Below are positions 1 to 7,786 of a DNA stretch of 64,000 nucleotides, piece by piece; positions within the stretch are counted from its first letter, which is position 1; every line of letters starts with the position of its first letter. Location of the stretch: assembly GCA_900769115.1 (NCBI GenBank), contig CAAGFJ010000062.1:1-64000 (forward strand). The letters run 5' to 3'. Position numbers and translations under genes: made by a program. Source of the stretch: Lachnospiraceae bacterium (GTDB lineage: Bacteria; Bacillota; Clostridia; Lachnospirales; Lachnospiraceae). The notes beneath the pieces are model-generated. The model searched no databases. It saw nothing but the letters and a program-made list of their open reading frames with translations, and was not told the DNA's origin.

Positions 1-126
1 CTAGTACCGCTGCGTGTGATGAGTAGCGAGAGCGTGCCTGCGATGATAATGTTATATCCCAAACAACCGATTCACAATCTAATATTTCGCGCGTCCGTTC
101 ACTTACGCTGTGCAAGGGTAATCAAA

Positions 127-2058
127 TTAGCCTGCAGCTTGGATGAGCTGTGCGAACTCCTTACCAGGTATTGCCTTAGAATAATACCATCCTTGCAGAT
201 AATCACATCCAATTCCCGTCAGATGCCGCTGCTGTTCCTGCGTTTCAACCCCTTCTGCAACAATACGTACCTTGAGTTCTTTGAGCATGCCAACCGTAAA
301 CTTCAATGTGATGCCCGCTCTCTCATTTTCAAATGCATCCCACACCATAAGCTTGTCTAACTTGATAATCTGAAATGGCAATTGATGCAGATATCCAAGT
401 GTGGAGTATCCGGAACCATAATCATCCAACGAGAAAGAAATACCCTTGGAATGCAGCTTCTCAATGTTCTCCTGTAAGATAGAAAGCGAATTCACTGCTG
501 CCGTCTCAGTCACCTCTAAGTTAATCTGGTTCGGCTCAATCTGATATTCCTCCATAATCTCGATCAACTCTTCTACAAAATTCTGCTGCATACACTGTAC
601 AACCGATACGTTGACCTCAATGTATTCTATCGTTGTATCTTTCAGATTCTGTTCTGAAATGAACCGACATACCTTCTCAAATATCATCGTTCCCAACTTC
701 AGAATCATCCCGTTTTTCTCTGCGATCGGAATAAATATCTCTGGTGAAATGTTCCCGAGCATGTCATCATTCAACCGGACAAGTGCCTCTGCAGAAGTGT
801 AGCACTGCTTTTCTGTGTTGTAGATTGGCTGGTAATACACTTCAATCGTATCCCGATCCATTGCCAGCTCAATCGCCTTCTCAATCGCTTTCTCTTTACG
901 AAGGGCATGCAGATCCATATCTCTTGCAAACACAACCGAACCTTTACCCTGTGTCTTTGCCGACAGCACGGAATAATCAATGACATCTACCAATGTCTCC
1001 ATTGTACTTCCATCCTCCGGACAGGCAATACAACTAATCGTTGTTGACAACATAACCGACACATCCTCCGTAATCCAAGGATGCCGGAAACGTTCCTGAA
1101 TAAAGTCTAATACTGTCTCTACATCCTCATCATTATGTCTAATCTGCAATACAAACTGATCTGCACCATATCGGTATACCCGTGCATGTTTAATCACCGT
1201 GGTCAGATAATGTGCGACCTGCATCAACATGATATCCCCTGTTGTAACACCAAATGTCTTATTGACAAACTTAAAGTCATCCAATGCCAGCACGATCAAT
1301 TCAAAAGGCTTCTCCGCCTCAATATCTCTTCTAAGTATCTCATCCATCATGCTCCGGCTCATAACTTTTGTATTCCCATCCAGCATATCCGCCGGATTCT
1401 GTGCAACCAGATAAAGTACCAATAAAGTAACGGCAATCAGAAAATCAATATACATAGTACTATTCATGTAATATTGCATCACTGCACCAAATGCAACCAG
1501 CACACCGGATAATCCGATCATGGAAAGACGCTCAAATGACAGAATCCGGATATGTGCAACCGCATAAACCAACCCATACATTACTGCATAGACTGCAATC
1601 CAATTCAGAACCATCATAGCTGATGTCTCCACATATCCCATCTTACCATCTAGCCGGTACAGATTCTGTTGCACCAAATTCTTACCAAGCACCCACGCAT
1701 AACCAACAATCGGCAGCCAGAACAATACAAACGCAATCGGATTATGACTATAGATCATATTCTTACCTGACCACACAACCATATAATACATAAACAAAAG
1801 CGGCAGAGCATATTGAACCGCTATATAGAAATCAATCAATATCGTACCTGTCATGCCAATTGCAGTTCCATGCGATACCAGCATCTGCCGCAATCCGATA
1901 TTACATAATATTGTCACACATTCTACTCCGACCATTGCTAAGAACAAGTGACTTCTTCTAATGGATACATATTGTTTGGATACATGCAATGCAATCACTA
2001 CACCAAGTATAATCAACGCACATATCTCAAAATCAATATTCCAATCCAACGCAATCAT
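127..2058 (-). CDS. Membrane GGDEF-EAL protein, probable c-di-GMP phosphodiesterase
   Basis: A 643-residue protein. Residues 1-220 contain about six hydrophobic helices, followed by a GGDEF domain (about 230-390) and an EAL domain (about 400-640). The GGDEF signature is degenerate (GADQF at 298-302), so cyclase activity is unlikely. The EAL set is complete: EAL at 424-426, Asn483, Glu515, Asp545-Asp546, Lys566, Glu602 and Gln622. I infer a membrane enzyme that hydrolyses cyclic di-GMP, with the degenerate GGDEF serving as a regulatory domain. The ATG abuts a GGGGG run with no spacing, so initiation may be at the TTG of codon 4 (2049). It follows the GH25 gene by 28 bases and may be cotranscribed with it. 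Family certain; enzymatic direction fairly sure. Confidence 0.93.
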   Translation of the reverse strand: MIALDWNIDFEICALIILGVVIALHVSKQYVSIRRSHLFLAMVGVECVTILCNIGLRQMLVSHGTAIGMTGTILIDFYIAVQYALPLLFMYYMVVWSGKNMIYSHNPIAFVLFWLPIVGYAWVLGKNLVQQNLYRLDGKMGYVETSAMMVLNWIAVYAVMYGLVYAVAHIRILSFERLSMIGLSGVLVAFGAVMQYYMNSTMYIDFLIAVTLLVLYLVAQNPADMLDGNTKVMSRSMMDEILRRDIEAEKPFELIVLALDDFKFVNKTFGVTTGDIMLMQVAHYLTTVIKHARVYRYGADQFVLQIRHNDEDVETVLDFIQERFRHPWITEDVSVMLSTTISCIACPEDGSTMETLVDVIDYSVLSAKTQGKGSVVFARDMDLHALRKEKAIEKAIELAMDRDTIEVYYQPIYNTEKQCYTSAEALVRLNDDMLGNISPEIFIPIAEKNGMILKLGTMIFEKVCRFISEQNLKDTTIEYIEVNVSVVQCMQQNFVEELIEIMEEYQIEPNQINLEVTETAAVNSLSILQENIEKLHSKGISFSLDDYGSGYSTLGYLHQLPFQIIKLDKLMVWDAFENERAGITLKFTVGMLKELKVRIVAEGVETQEQQRHLTGIGCDYLQGWYYSKAIPGKEFAQLIQAAG

Positions 2059-2086
2059 CCCCCTCTATTCTCTACTCAAGCCATTC

Positions 2087-3016
2087 CTACTGTAATGGCA
2101 TCATCTGCAAATTCAAATCTACGGAACCGCTAATTCCAGCAACTGTTCCACTTTCTGTGTACTGCCAGATTGCAAACTCATATGGCCAGTCCGGTTCATC
2201 TGCATACTGTGCGAACCAGATCGGATACTGATAGATCTGCTCTAAATCTAAATATAATGCATAGTACATACGGTTCGTGTACATCATGGCCGTATGCCCG
2301 GATGCCTGGATTGTCTGCAGGAACCCTAACGCAGCCTGTGTATGCTGCTCTGGCGTCAGGTCATTCGTTCTTGCATCTTCTGACATCGGATCCTCCCGAT
2401 CTAACACGATTGGATACGACAAGGCATAATCACCCAGATTGTTGAGCACAAAATTCGCCTCTTCCACGCCCTCTTCATACGTTGTTGCCTGGGAAAAGAA
2501 ATAGACACCAACCGGAATGCCCTGTTCCGTAGCGCCTGCCATATTAGCAGCATAATAGGCGTCCAATGCCATTCCTCCAGATGTATATCCACGATATCCT
2601 AACCGTATCACCGCAAAATCAATCTGTGGTGCAACCGTTGCCCAGTCAATCACTCCCTGATGCTCTGATACATCGATTCCTACCTTCTTCGTGGACCCAT
2701 CCGCATCTACATAATTCTTAAATGTGCCATTCGTCTGCAGATTCGAAAAATCCCATTCATGACGCTTGATATTGGCGCTGATCTTAACCTTATGTTCTTC
2801 GCCAAACTTATCCGTTGCTATAATATAACTTGCATGTAAAAATCTCTCATAATTATCTGCGCTTAATGCTGTAATATTGGCATTGCTGTAACCGGTAGCA
2901 GACTCTGCCATCTTCATGGTAAATGCCTGTCCTTTGCCATAATAATTCCTCTGACAACCGCAAAGACCTAACGCAGCGATCACCAGAACCCCTGCCAAAA
3001 TAAAATGCTTCTTCAT
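2087..3016 (-). CDS. GH25 (lysozyme-type) muramidase lipoprotein
   Basis: About 309 residues. An N-terminal signal peptide ends in a lipobox-like LCGC, so the protein is probably lipid-anchored on the outer face of the membrane. After a linker of about 100 residues comes a glycoside hydrolase family 25 domain. Its features are VGIDVSEHQG near the start, YPIVLDREDP holding the catalytic Asp/Glu pair, and WQY near the end. GH25 enzymes cleave the MurNAc-GlcNAc bond of peptidoglycan. I place the start at the ATG of MKKHF: GGAG lies 6 bases upstream, whereas the TTG four codons earlier overlaps that ribosome site. A good sigma-A promoter lies about 110 bases upstream. Probably an operon with the following GGDEF-EAL gene. 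Confidence 0.93.
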   Translation of the reverse strand: MKKHFILAGVLVIAALGLCGCQRNYYGKGQAFTMKMAESATGYSNANITALSADNYERFLHASYIIATDKFGEEHKVKISANIKRHEWDFSNLQTNGTFKNYVDADGSTKKVGIDVSEHQGVIDWATVAPQIDFAVIRLGYRGYTSGGMALDAYYAANMAGATEQGIPVGVYFFSQATTYEEGVEEANFVLNNLGDYALSYPIVLDREDPMSEDARTNDLTPEQHTQAALGFLQTIQASGHTAMMYTNRMYYALYLDLEQIYQYPIWFAQYADEPDWPYEFAIWQYTESGTVAGISGSVDLNLQMMPLQ

Positions 3017-3129
3017 CCGTTTCTCCAATCCAGTCTCAATCTATAACGACTCTTATGTCATGTCTTATCTGTAATCGTAAAAACAATCCTTCTCATTCCC
3101 CAAATATTACAAAAACACATATTTATTTT

Positions 3130-3158
3130 ATTATACCTTAATTTAATGAATACCTCAA
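3130..3158 (-). promoter_or_regulatory. Sigma-A promoter for the GH25 gene
   Basis: On the minus strand TTGAGG (3153-3158) and TATAAT (3130-3135) are separated by exactly 17 bases. The predicted start point near 3123 leaves a leader of about 105 nucleotides. It is divergent from the cold-shock promoter; the 3017-3374 gap holds nothing else I can recognise. Confidence 0.75.
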
Positions 3159-3240
3159 TGTGTTTTAACTGTTTCTTTCTTCTTTTGTGCACAATGTAAT
3201 ATTATTAAGAAATTTTTTATAATATTTTACTTTACAGTTA

Positions 3241-3269
3241 TTGACTTCCATTTTTAATAATGATAAACT
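3241..3269 (+). promoter_or_regulatory. Sigma-A promoter for the cold-shock gene
   Basis: TTGACT (3241-3246) and TAAACT (3264-3269) are separated by 17 bases. Transcription from about 3276 gives a leader of about 100 nucleotides, the long-leader arrangement typical of csp genes. Confidence 0.7.
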
Positions 3270-3374
3270 TACCATGTATTTATAAAGCGTTATTCGATAC
3301 CATCACTCTCGCTATGTTTTGGTATTCACATTACCTCTATTGATACACTATACATTATAAGGAGGTACTTTTTC

Positions 3375-3581
3375 ATGAACAAAGGTACAGTAAAATGGTT
3401 CAATTCAACTAAGGGATTTGGTTTCATCACCAACAGCGAAACTGGCGAGGATGTATTCGTACATTTTTCTGGTATTGTTGCAGACGGTTTCAAGACTTTA
3501 GAAGAAGGTCAGTCTGTTACATTTGACATTGAGCAGGGTGCAAAGGGTGCTCAGGCAGTTAACGTTACTGTTGTAGCATAA
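3375..3581 (+). CDS. csp: Cold-shock protein, CspA family
   Basis: A 68-residue single cold-shock (OB-fold) domain covering the whole protein. RNP1 is KGFGFI (residues 13-18) and RNP2 is VFVHF (27-31), both intact, with the aromatic WF at 8-9. Such proteins bind single-stranded RNA and act as RNA chaperones in the cytoplasm, often after a temperature drop. A very strong ribosome site (AAGGAGGT, 3359-3366) sits 8 bases before the ATG. The gene is monocistronic, with its own promoter, long leader and terminator. It is the only confident plus-strand gene in the window. Which csp paralogue it is cannot be told from sequence alone. Confidence 0.97.
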   Translation: MNKGTVKWFNSTKGFGFITNSETGEDVFVHFSGIVADGFKTLEEGQSVTFDIEQGAKGAQAVNVTVVA

Positions 3582-3636
3582 TGTAACAGTTCATATACTT
3601 GGGGAATTTGTTTCACAACGATAACAAGTGTAGAAC

Positions 3637-3672
3637 AAAAGCGGTCGCAGGATAATTCCTGTGACCGCTTTT
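3637..3672. terminator. Bidirectional intrinsic terminator between csp and nrdD
   Basis: A 15-bp stem with one G-T wobble begins with AAAAGCGGTC and ends in GACCGCTTTT around the loop ATAATT. The A and T flanks give a U-run in either direction, so it can end both csp (plus) and nrdD (minus). Confidence 0.85.
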
Positions 3673-3771
3673 ATTATAGCTCGCAAAGCGCTTCACGCTC
3701 AGTTCGCTATTTTGTATTGCTCCTTCAACATGTTGCCTCATCCGGACGATCTATCCGATATCACCCCTTCA

Positions 3772-5934
3772 TTACAGATGTAACACTCTCTCTTTGATCT
3801 CCTGTGTTCTTCCCTGATTCCAGAATTGTGTGCCAATGTATCCACAGGTACGTCTTGCAACATTCATTGTATCTTCATCCGTATTACCACAGTTTGGACA
3901 TTTCCAGATTAATTTTCCTTCCTCATCAGAAGCAATCTGAATCTCTCCATCAAAACCGCATTTCTGGCAATAATCACTCTTTGTATTCAATTCTGCATAC
4001 ATAATATTATCATAAATGTGCTGCATAACAGAAAGCACCGCATCAATATTATTCTGCATATTCGGCACTTCCACATAACTGACCGCTCCACCCGGTGACA
4101 ATTCCTGGAACTTTGCCTCAAAGCTTAACTTATGGAACGCATCGATCGGCTCTGTTACATGTACATGATAACTGTTCGTAATATAATTCTTATCCGTTAC
4201 TCCTTCGATCTTACCAAACCGCTTTTGTAAGCATTTGGCAAACTTATACGTAGTAGACTCTAATGGAGTTCCGTAAATACTGAAATCTATATTGGTCTCT
4301 TCTTTCCACTTTGCACAGGCTGCATTCAAACGCTGCATTACCTCAATAGCAAATGGTGTTGCCTCCGGATTCGTATGAGATAATCCTGTCATATATCTGG
4401 TGCATTCGCAAAGACCTGCATAGCCAAGCGAGATGGTAGAATATCCATTATATAATAACTTGTCAATCGTCTCTCCTTTCTTCAGACGAGCTAGCGCTCC
4501 ATACTGCCAAAGGATCGGAGCCACGTCAGACGGTGTTCCCTTCAAACGGTTGTGACGGCACATAAGTGCCTCATAGCATAAGTCAAGTCTCTCATCTAAT
4601 ATCTTCCAAAAACTCTCTATATCACCCTGTGAAGAACATGCAACATCCACAAGATTCAGAGTAACAACTCCCTGATTAAATCTGCCGTAGAACTTCGGCT
4701 TATCATTCTCATCCTTGTATACCGTAAGGAAGGAACGGCAACCCATACACGGATAACAATACCCCTGTTTCAGCCGCTTCATTACCTTCTCAGAAATATA
4801 ATCCGGAACCATTCTCTTTGCCGTACATGTCGCTGCTAACTTGGTCAGCTCCCAATACTTGCTGCCTTCTCGCACATTATCTTCCTCTAACACGTAAATG
4901 AGCTTCGGAAATGCCGGAGTGATATATACACCTTTCTCATTCTTCACACCAAGGATTCTCTGCTTTAACATCTCTTCGATGACAAGTGCAAGATCATCTC
5001 TTGTTCTGCCTTCCGGCACCTCATCCAAATACATAAATACGGTTACAAATGGCGCCTGACCATTCGTTGTCATAAGTGTGATAACCTGATACTGAATCAT
5101 CTGTACACCACGCTTAATCTCCTCCCGGACACGTAACTCCGCAATCTTAGCAATCTGTTCTTCATCAACTGTAACGCCGGCCTCTTCATATTCCTCCCGC
5201 ACAATCTTCAAATACTTCTTACGGCTCACATCTACAAATGGTGCCAAATGTGACAGCGTAATACTCTGTCCACCATACTGGGAACTTGCAATCTGTGCTA
5301 TGCTCTGTGTTGCAATATTGCAGGCAGTAGAAAAGCTCTTCGGGCGATCGATCATTGTCTCACTAATTACAGTACCATTCTGTAACATATCCTCTAAATT
5401 GACCAGACAGCAGTTATGCATGTGCTGCGCAAAATAGTCAGAATCATGAAAATGGATAATTCCCTCTTCGTGTGCTTTCACAATCTCTGGCGGCAATAGA
5501 AAACGTTTGGTAATGTCCTTGCTGACTTCACCCGCCATATAATCTCTCTGCACACTGTTCACAACCGGATTCTTATTCGAGTTCTCCTGTTTTACTTCCT
5601 CGTTATTACACTCAATCAAACTGAGGATCTGTTGATCGGTAGAGTTTGCTTTTCGAACCAGTGCCCGCTTATAACGATATGTGATATACTTTCTTGCCAC
5701 CTCAAAGGCCTGTGTCTCCATAATCTCATTCTCAACAAGATCCTGAATCTCTTCCACGCTAAACGTCCGGTTCATACTACTACAGGTAAGTGTTACCTTC
5801 TTCGCAATCTCCTTAATCTGCTCCTGTGTCAGCCGATTCTTCTCCACGACTTCCTTGTTCGCTTTCTCTACCGCTGCGACAATCTTAGAAATATCAAATG
5901 CAGTCTCAGTCCCACTCCTCTTAATGATCCTCAT
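3772..5934 (-). CDS. nrdD: Anaerobic (class III) ribonucleoside-triphosphate reductase
   Basis: A 720-residue glycyl-radical enzyme that reduces ribonucleoside triphosphates to deoxyribonucleotides without oxygen. Residues 1-95 form an ATP-cone (RSGTETAFDISKI near the start), the allosteric domain. The catalytic barrel follows. Near the C-terminus there are two zinc-binding CxxC pairs (CQKCG and CPNCG) and the glycyl-radical loop RTCGYIG with the radical glycine at 698. Length and order match full-size NrdD. The activating radical SAM enzyme NrdG is not adjacent: downstream is the csp terminator. Ribosome site AAGGAA lies 8 bases before the ATG. The upstream gap of about 370 bases holds an unusual structured element (see 6187-6274). 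Confidence 0.97.
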   Translation of the reverse strand: MRIIKRSGTETAFDISKIVAAVEKANKEVVEKNRLTQEQIKEIAKKVTLTCSSMNRTFSVEEIQDLVENEIMETQAFEVARKYITYRYKRALVRKANSTDQQILSLIECNNEEVKQENSNKNPVVNSVQRDYMAGEVSKDITKRFLLPPEIVKAHEEGIIHFHDSDYFAQHMHNCCLVNLEDMLQNGTVISETMIDRPKSFSTACNIATQSIAQIASSQYGGQSITLSHLAPFVDVSRKKYLKIVREEYEEAGVTVDEEQIAKIAELRVREEIKRGVQMIQYQVITLMTTNGQAPFVTVFMYLDEVPEGRTRDDLALVIEEMLKQRILGVKNEKGVYITPAFPKLIYVLEEDNVREGSKYWELTKLAATCTAKRMVPDYISEKVMKRLKQGYCYPCMGCRSFLTVYKDENDKPKFYGRFNQGVVTLNLVDVACSSQGDIESFWKILDERLDLCYEALMCRHNRLKGTPSDVAPILWQYGALARLKKGETIDKLLYNGYSTISLGYAGLCECTRYMTGLSHTNPEATPFAIEVMQRLNAACAKWKEETNIDFSIYGTPLESTTYKFAKCLQKRFGKIEGVTDKNYITNSYHVHVTEPIDAFHKLSFEAKFQELSPGGAVSYVEVPNMQNNIDAVLSVMQHIYDNIMYAELNTKSDYCQKCGFDGEIQIASDEEGKLIWKCPNCGNTDEDTMNVARRTCGYIGTQFWNQGRTQEIKERVLHL

Positions 5935-6100
5935 CTTATCCGTTCCTTCCCTTCCATCTGAGCAATCTTATTCAAAATCACGCTCCCACATCCGTTCAAC
6001 ATACGAAAAGACTGCCATTGGCAATCTTCTGTCTCTCAAATTCCTGTTATGATTCTGTTATAAAATTCCTCTCTTATGTAGCTTCCTTTTCAAATATAAT

Positions 6101-6124
6101 GTGCCAGTCGATTGCGACTGGCAC
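6101..6124. repeat. Perfect 10-bp hairpin upstream of nrdD
   Basis: GTGCCAGTCG and CGACTGGCAC flank the 4-base loop ATTG. Neither side has a convincing T-run; on the minus strand it is followed only by ATTATATTTG. It may be a weak terminator for the cytidylate-kinase-like transcript or a leader structure of nrdD. Confidence 0.6.
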
Positions 6125-6186
6125 AACATCTTGTGTTATTGTAAATCACTTTGTGTAAAAAAGCAAGAGTGGATTTTACTCTCATG

Positions 6187-6274
6187 TATGACCAAACAAC
6201 GTATTTGCGTGGGTCTATACAGACTGCACAAACTTTTTGGTCATATTGTTCAAAGACACGATTCACGCAAGTAC
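6187..6274 (-). ncRNA. Candidate pseudoknotted RNA element between the cmk-like gene and nrdD
   Basis: Two long complementary pairs are interleaved. Stem A is TATGACCAAA (6187-6196) with TTTGGTCATA (6236-6245), 10 bp. Stem B is GTATTTGCGTG (6201-6211) with CACGCAAGTAC (6264-6274), 11 bp including one G-U wobble. The order A, B, A', B' is that of an H-type pseudoknot. A small GTCT/AGAC hairpin lies between B and A'. No open frame explains the segment. It would be transcribed from the minus strand, in the 3' region of the kinase-like gene or the leader of nrdD. I do not recognise a known riboswitch class. Confidence 0.4.
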
Positions 6275-6301
6275 TATGCACATGAATACATTTCATACAA
6301 A

Positions 6302-6895
6302 TTATGCTTGACAACCCTTCACATAATCTACGATGACAGCCGCTGTATGGTTCACGCCCAGCTTACTGCTATTCACGCACAGATCATATCCTCTTGAGTC
6401 ACCCCATGTGCTCTCCGAATAGCGGTTATGATATGCTTTTCTTTTTGAATCATGCCGTGTAATCTTCGTCTCGGCTTCTGACTCTGACAGGTTGAACTTC
6501 TTCATAATATGCTCGGTCTTCGCCTGCTTATCCCCCATAACAAATACTTTGATCAGACCTGTATATTCCTTCAAAGCCGTCTCTGCACACCTGCCGACAA
6601 CGACGAAAGACTCTCCCTCTTCTGCCTTCTTCTGGAGATATTCAAACTGCATCTGTGCAACCACATCCTCCATTGCATTCGAGTGTCCGTTCACACTTCT
6701 TGTCATAAACAGATTCCGTGGCTTCTCATCGAACTTACGAAGCTTGTCTGCTGACATATCCTTCTCCTCAGCAACTGCATCCAATAAATTCCGGTCATAC
6801 AATGCAATTCCAAGCTCCTTCGCCACTAATTCTGCCACCTCATGTCCACAACTACCATACTCACGACTGATTGAAATAATCATTTGCTCTGCCAT
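6302..6895 (-). CDS. Cytidylate kinase-like family protein
   Basis: About 197 residues of the cytidylate-kinase-like P-loop family common in Clostridia. The N-terminus has SREYGSCGHEVA, where typical members have SREYGSGG, so one loop Gly is Cys. The central VVVGRCAE and the later KITRHDSKR also fit the family. True Cmk phosphorylates CMP/dCMP; for this subfamily the substrate is not established and I do not assign one. The start is the ATG of MAEQ (6895), 8 bases after GGAAGGAGG; an in-frame TTG upstream overlaps that site. A promoter with a perfect extended -10 precedes it. Confidence 0.9.
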   Translation of the reverse strand: MAEQMIISISREYGSCGHEVAELVAKELGIALYDRNLLDAVAEEKDMSADKLRKFDEKPRNLFMTRSVNGHSNAMEDVVAQMQFEYLQKKAEEGESFVVVGRCAETALKEYTGLIKVFVMGDKQAKTEHIMKKFNLSESEAETKITRHDSKRKAYHNRYSESTWGDSRGYDLCVNSSKLGVNHTAAVIVDYVKGCQA

Positions 6896-6933
6896 AATAA
6901 GTCCTCCTTCCAATCACTTGATCTGTATCAATT

Positions 6934-6942
6934 ATTATAGCA
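6934..6942 (-). promoter_or_regulatory. Extended -10 promoter for the cytidylate-kinase-like gene
   Basis: The minus strand reads TGCTATAAT, a perfect extended -10. A TTGAAA at 6954-6959 would be only 14 bases upstream, too close for a normal -35, so recognition would rest on the extended -10. Confidence 0.55.
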
Positions 6943-7000
6943 TATTTCTGCATTTTCAAAAAGGACTTTTTCTAAATATTAAGACATCTCTCTCGATGCT

Positions 7001-7783
7001 CTACACCCAGATATTCTCCTTACGATTGACAATATAAAAGCCCTTCTCATTCAGTGTATTCTCCCGGTTATACAACATCTCACTGCCGTCCATCTGACGG
7101 AAGACTGCCCCTGCCTGCTCCGTAATACACTGCATTGCTGCAGTATCCCACTCACAGGTCAGACCGAACCGGTAATACACATCCGCCTTACATTCTGCCA
7201 CCATGCAGCCTTTTAATGAGCTGCCTGCCGATATCGTCTGGCCGATCACATCCTGATGTGCCTCGATCAGCTTCGCCTCCTTCTCGGAAGAATGGGATTT
7301 GCTTCCCACCCATACAAGGTCTGTCATCTTATCCGATACAGTAAGCTTTGTCGTTGTTCCATTCTCACCATTAACCTTATAGGCACCGTCCTCGGTTGAT
7401 GCATAATAAAGGTCCTTCGTCACCGGAACATAGATTACCCCCAGGATCGGATGCTGCTCATATGCTAATGCAATATTCACCGTAAATTGCCCATTTCTCT
7501 TAACAAATTCCTTTGTACCATCCAACGGATCTACAATAAAACAATATGCATTCTCTCTTCTTGACTTATCATCTTTCACCTCTTCCGATAGAATCGCATA
7601 CTCCGGAAATGCTTTCGCCAGGCCTTCCACGATAACTGCATTTGCCTGACGGTCTGCCTGTGTAAGCGGCGACTCATCTGCCTTATAATCCACGGTAAAA
7701 TCCGTCTGGTAGATATCCATGATCACTTTTCCCGCCTCAATTGCGAGTTGTTTCATTACCTCTAATACATTTGTCTGATTCAT
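7001..7783 (-). CDS. cysQ: 3'(2'),5'-bisphosphate nucleotidase / inositol monophosphatase family
   Basis: A 260-residue enzyme of the lithium-sensitive, magnesium-dependent phosphatase family. Metal ligands are visible: Glu67-Glu68 in LSEEVK, the DPLDGT box at 85-90 and the second metal-site WDTAAMQ near residue 213. The residues around DPLDGTKEFV, with KEF after the box, are typical of CysQ rather than SuhB. CysQ hydrolyses 3'-phosphoadenosine 5'-phosphate to AMP. It starts 3 bases after the stop codon region of the preceding transcript's neighbour and lies just downstream of the large transferase gene (ends 7787), so it is probably cotranscribed with it. A role linked to sulfotransfer on glycans is possible but not shown. 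Confidence 0.92.
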   Translation of the reverse strand: MNQTNVLEVMKQLAIEAGKVIMDIYQTDFTVDYKADESPLTQADRQANAVIVEGLAKAFPEYAILSEEVKDDKSRRENAYCFIVDPLDGTKEFVKRNGQFTVNIALAYEQHPILGVIYVPVTKDLYYASTEDGAYKVNGENGTTTKLTVSDKMTDLVWVGSKSHSSEKEAKLIEAHQDVIGQTISAGSSLKGCMVAECKADVYYRFGLTCEWDTAAMQCITEQAGAVFRQMDGSEMLYNRENTLNEKGFYIVNRKENIWV

Positions 7784-7786
7784 ATG

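Noticed and set aside
1..126. A plus-strand frame at the left edge
   Set aside because: It runs into the end of the GGDEF-EAL gene in antisense and has no ribosome site; I see no feature in bases 1-126.
5935..6301. Known riboswitch or NrdR-box pair upstream of nrdD
   Set aside because: I could not match a named riboswitch consensus or a convincing pair of NrdR boxes; only the hairpin and the pseudoknot candidate are reported.
6492..7037. A 181-codon open frame on the plus strand antisense to the cytidylate-kinase-like gene and its promoter
   Set aside because: It has no ribosome site, its translation is low-complexity Ser/Ile/Phe-rich, and the minus-strand frames have clear family motifs.
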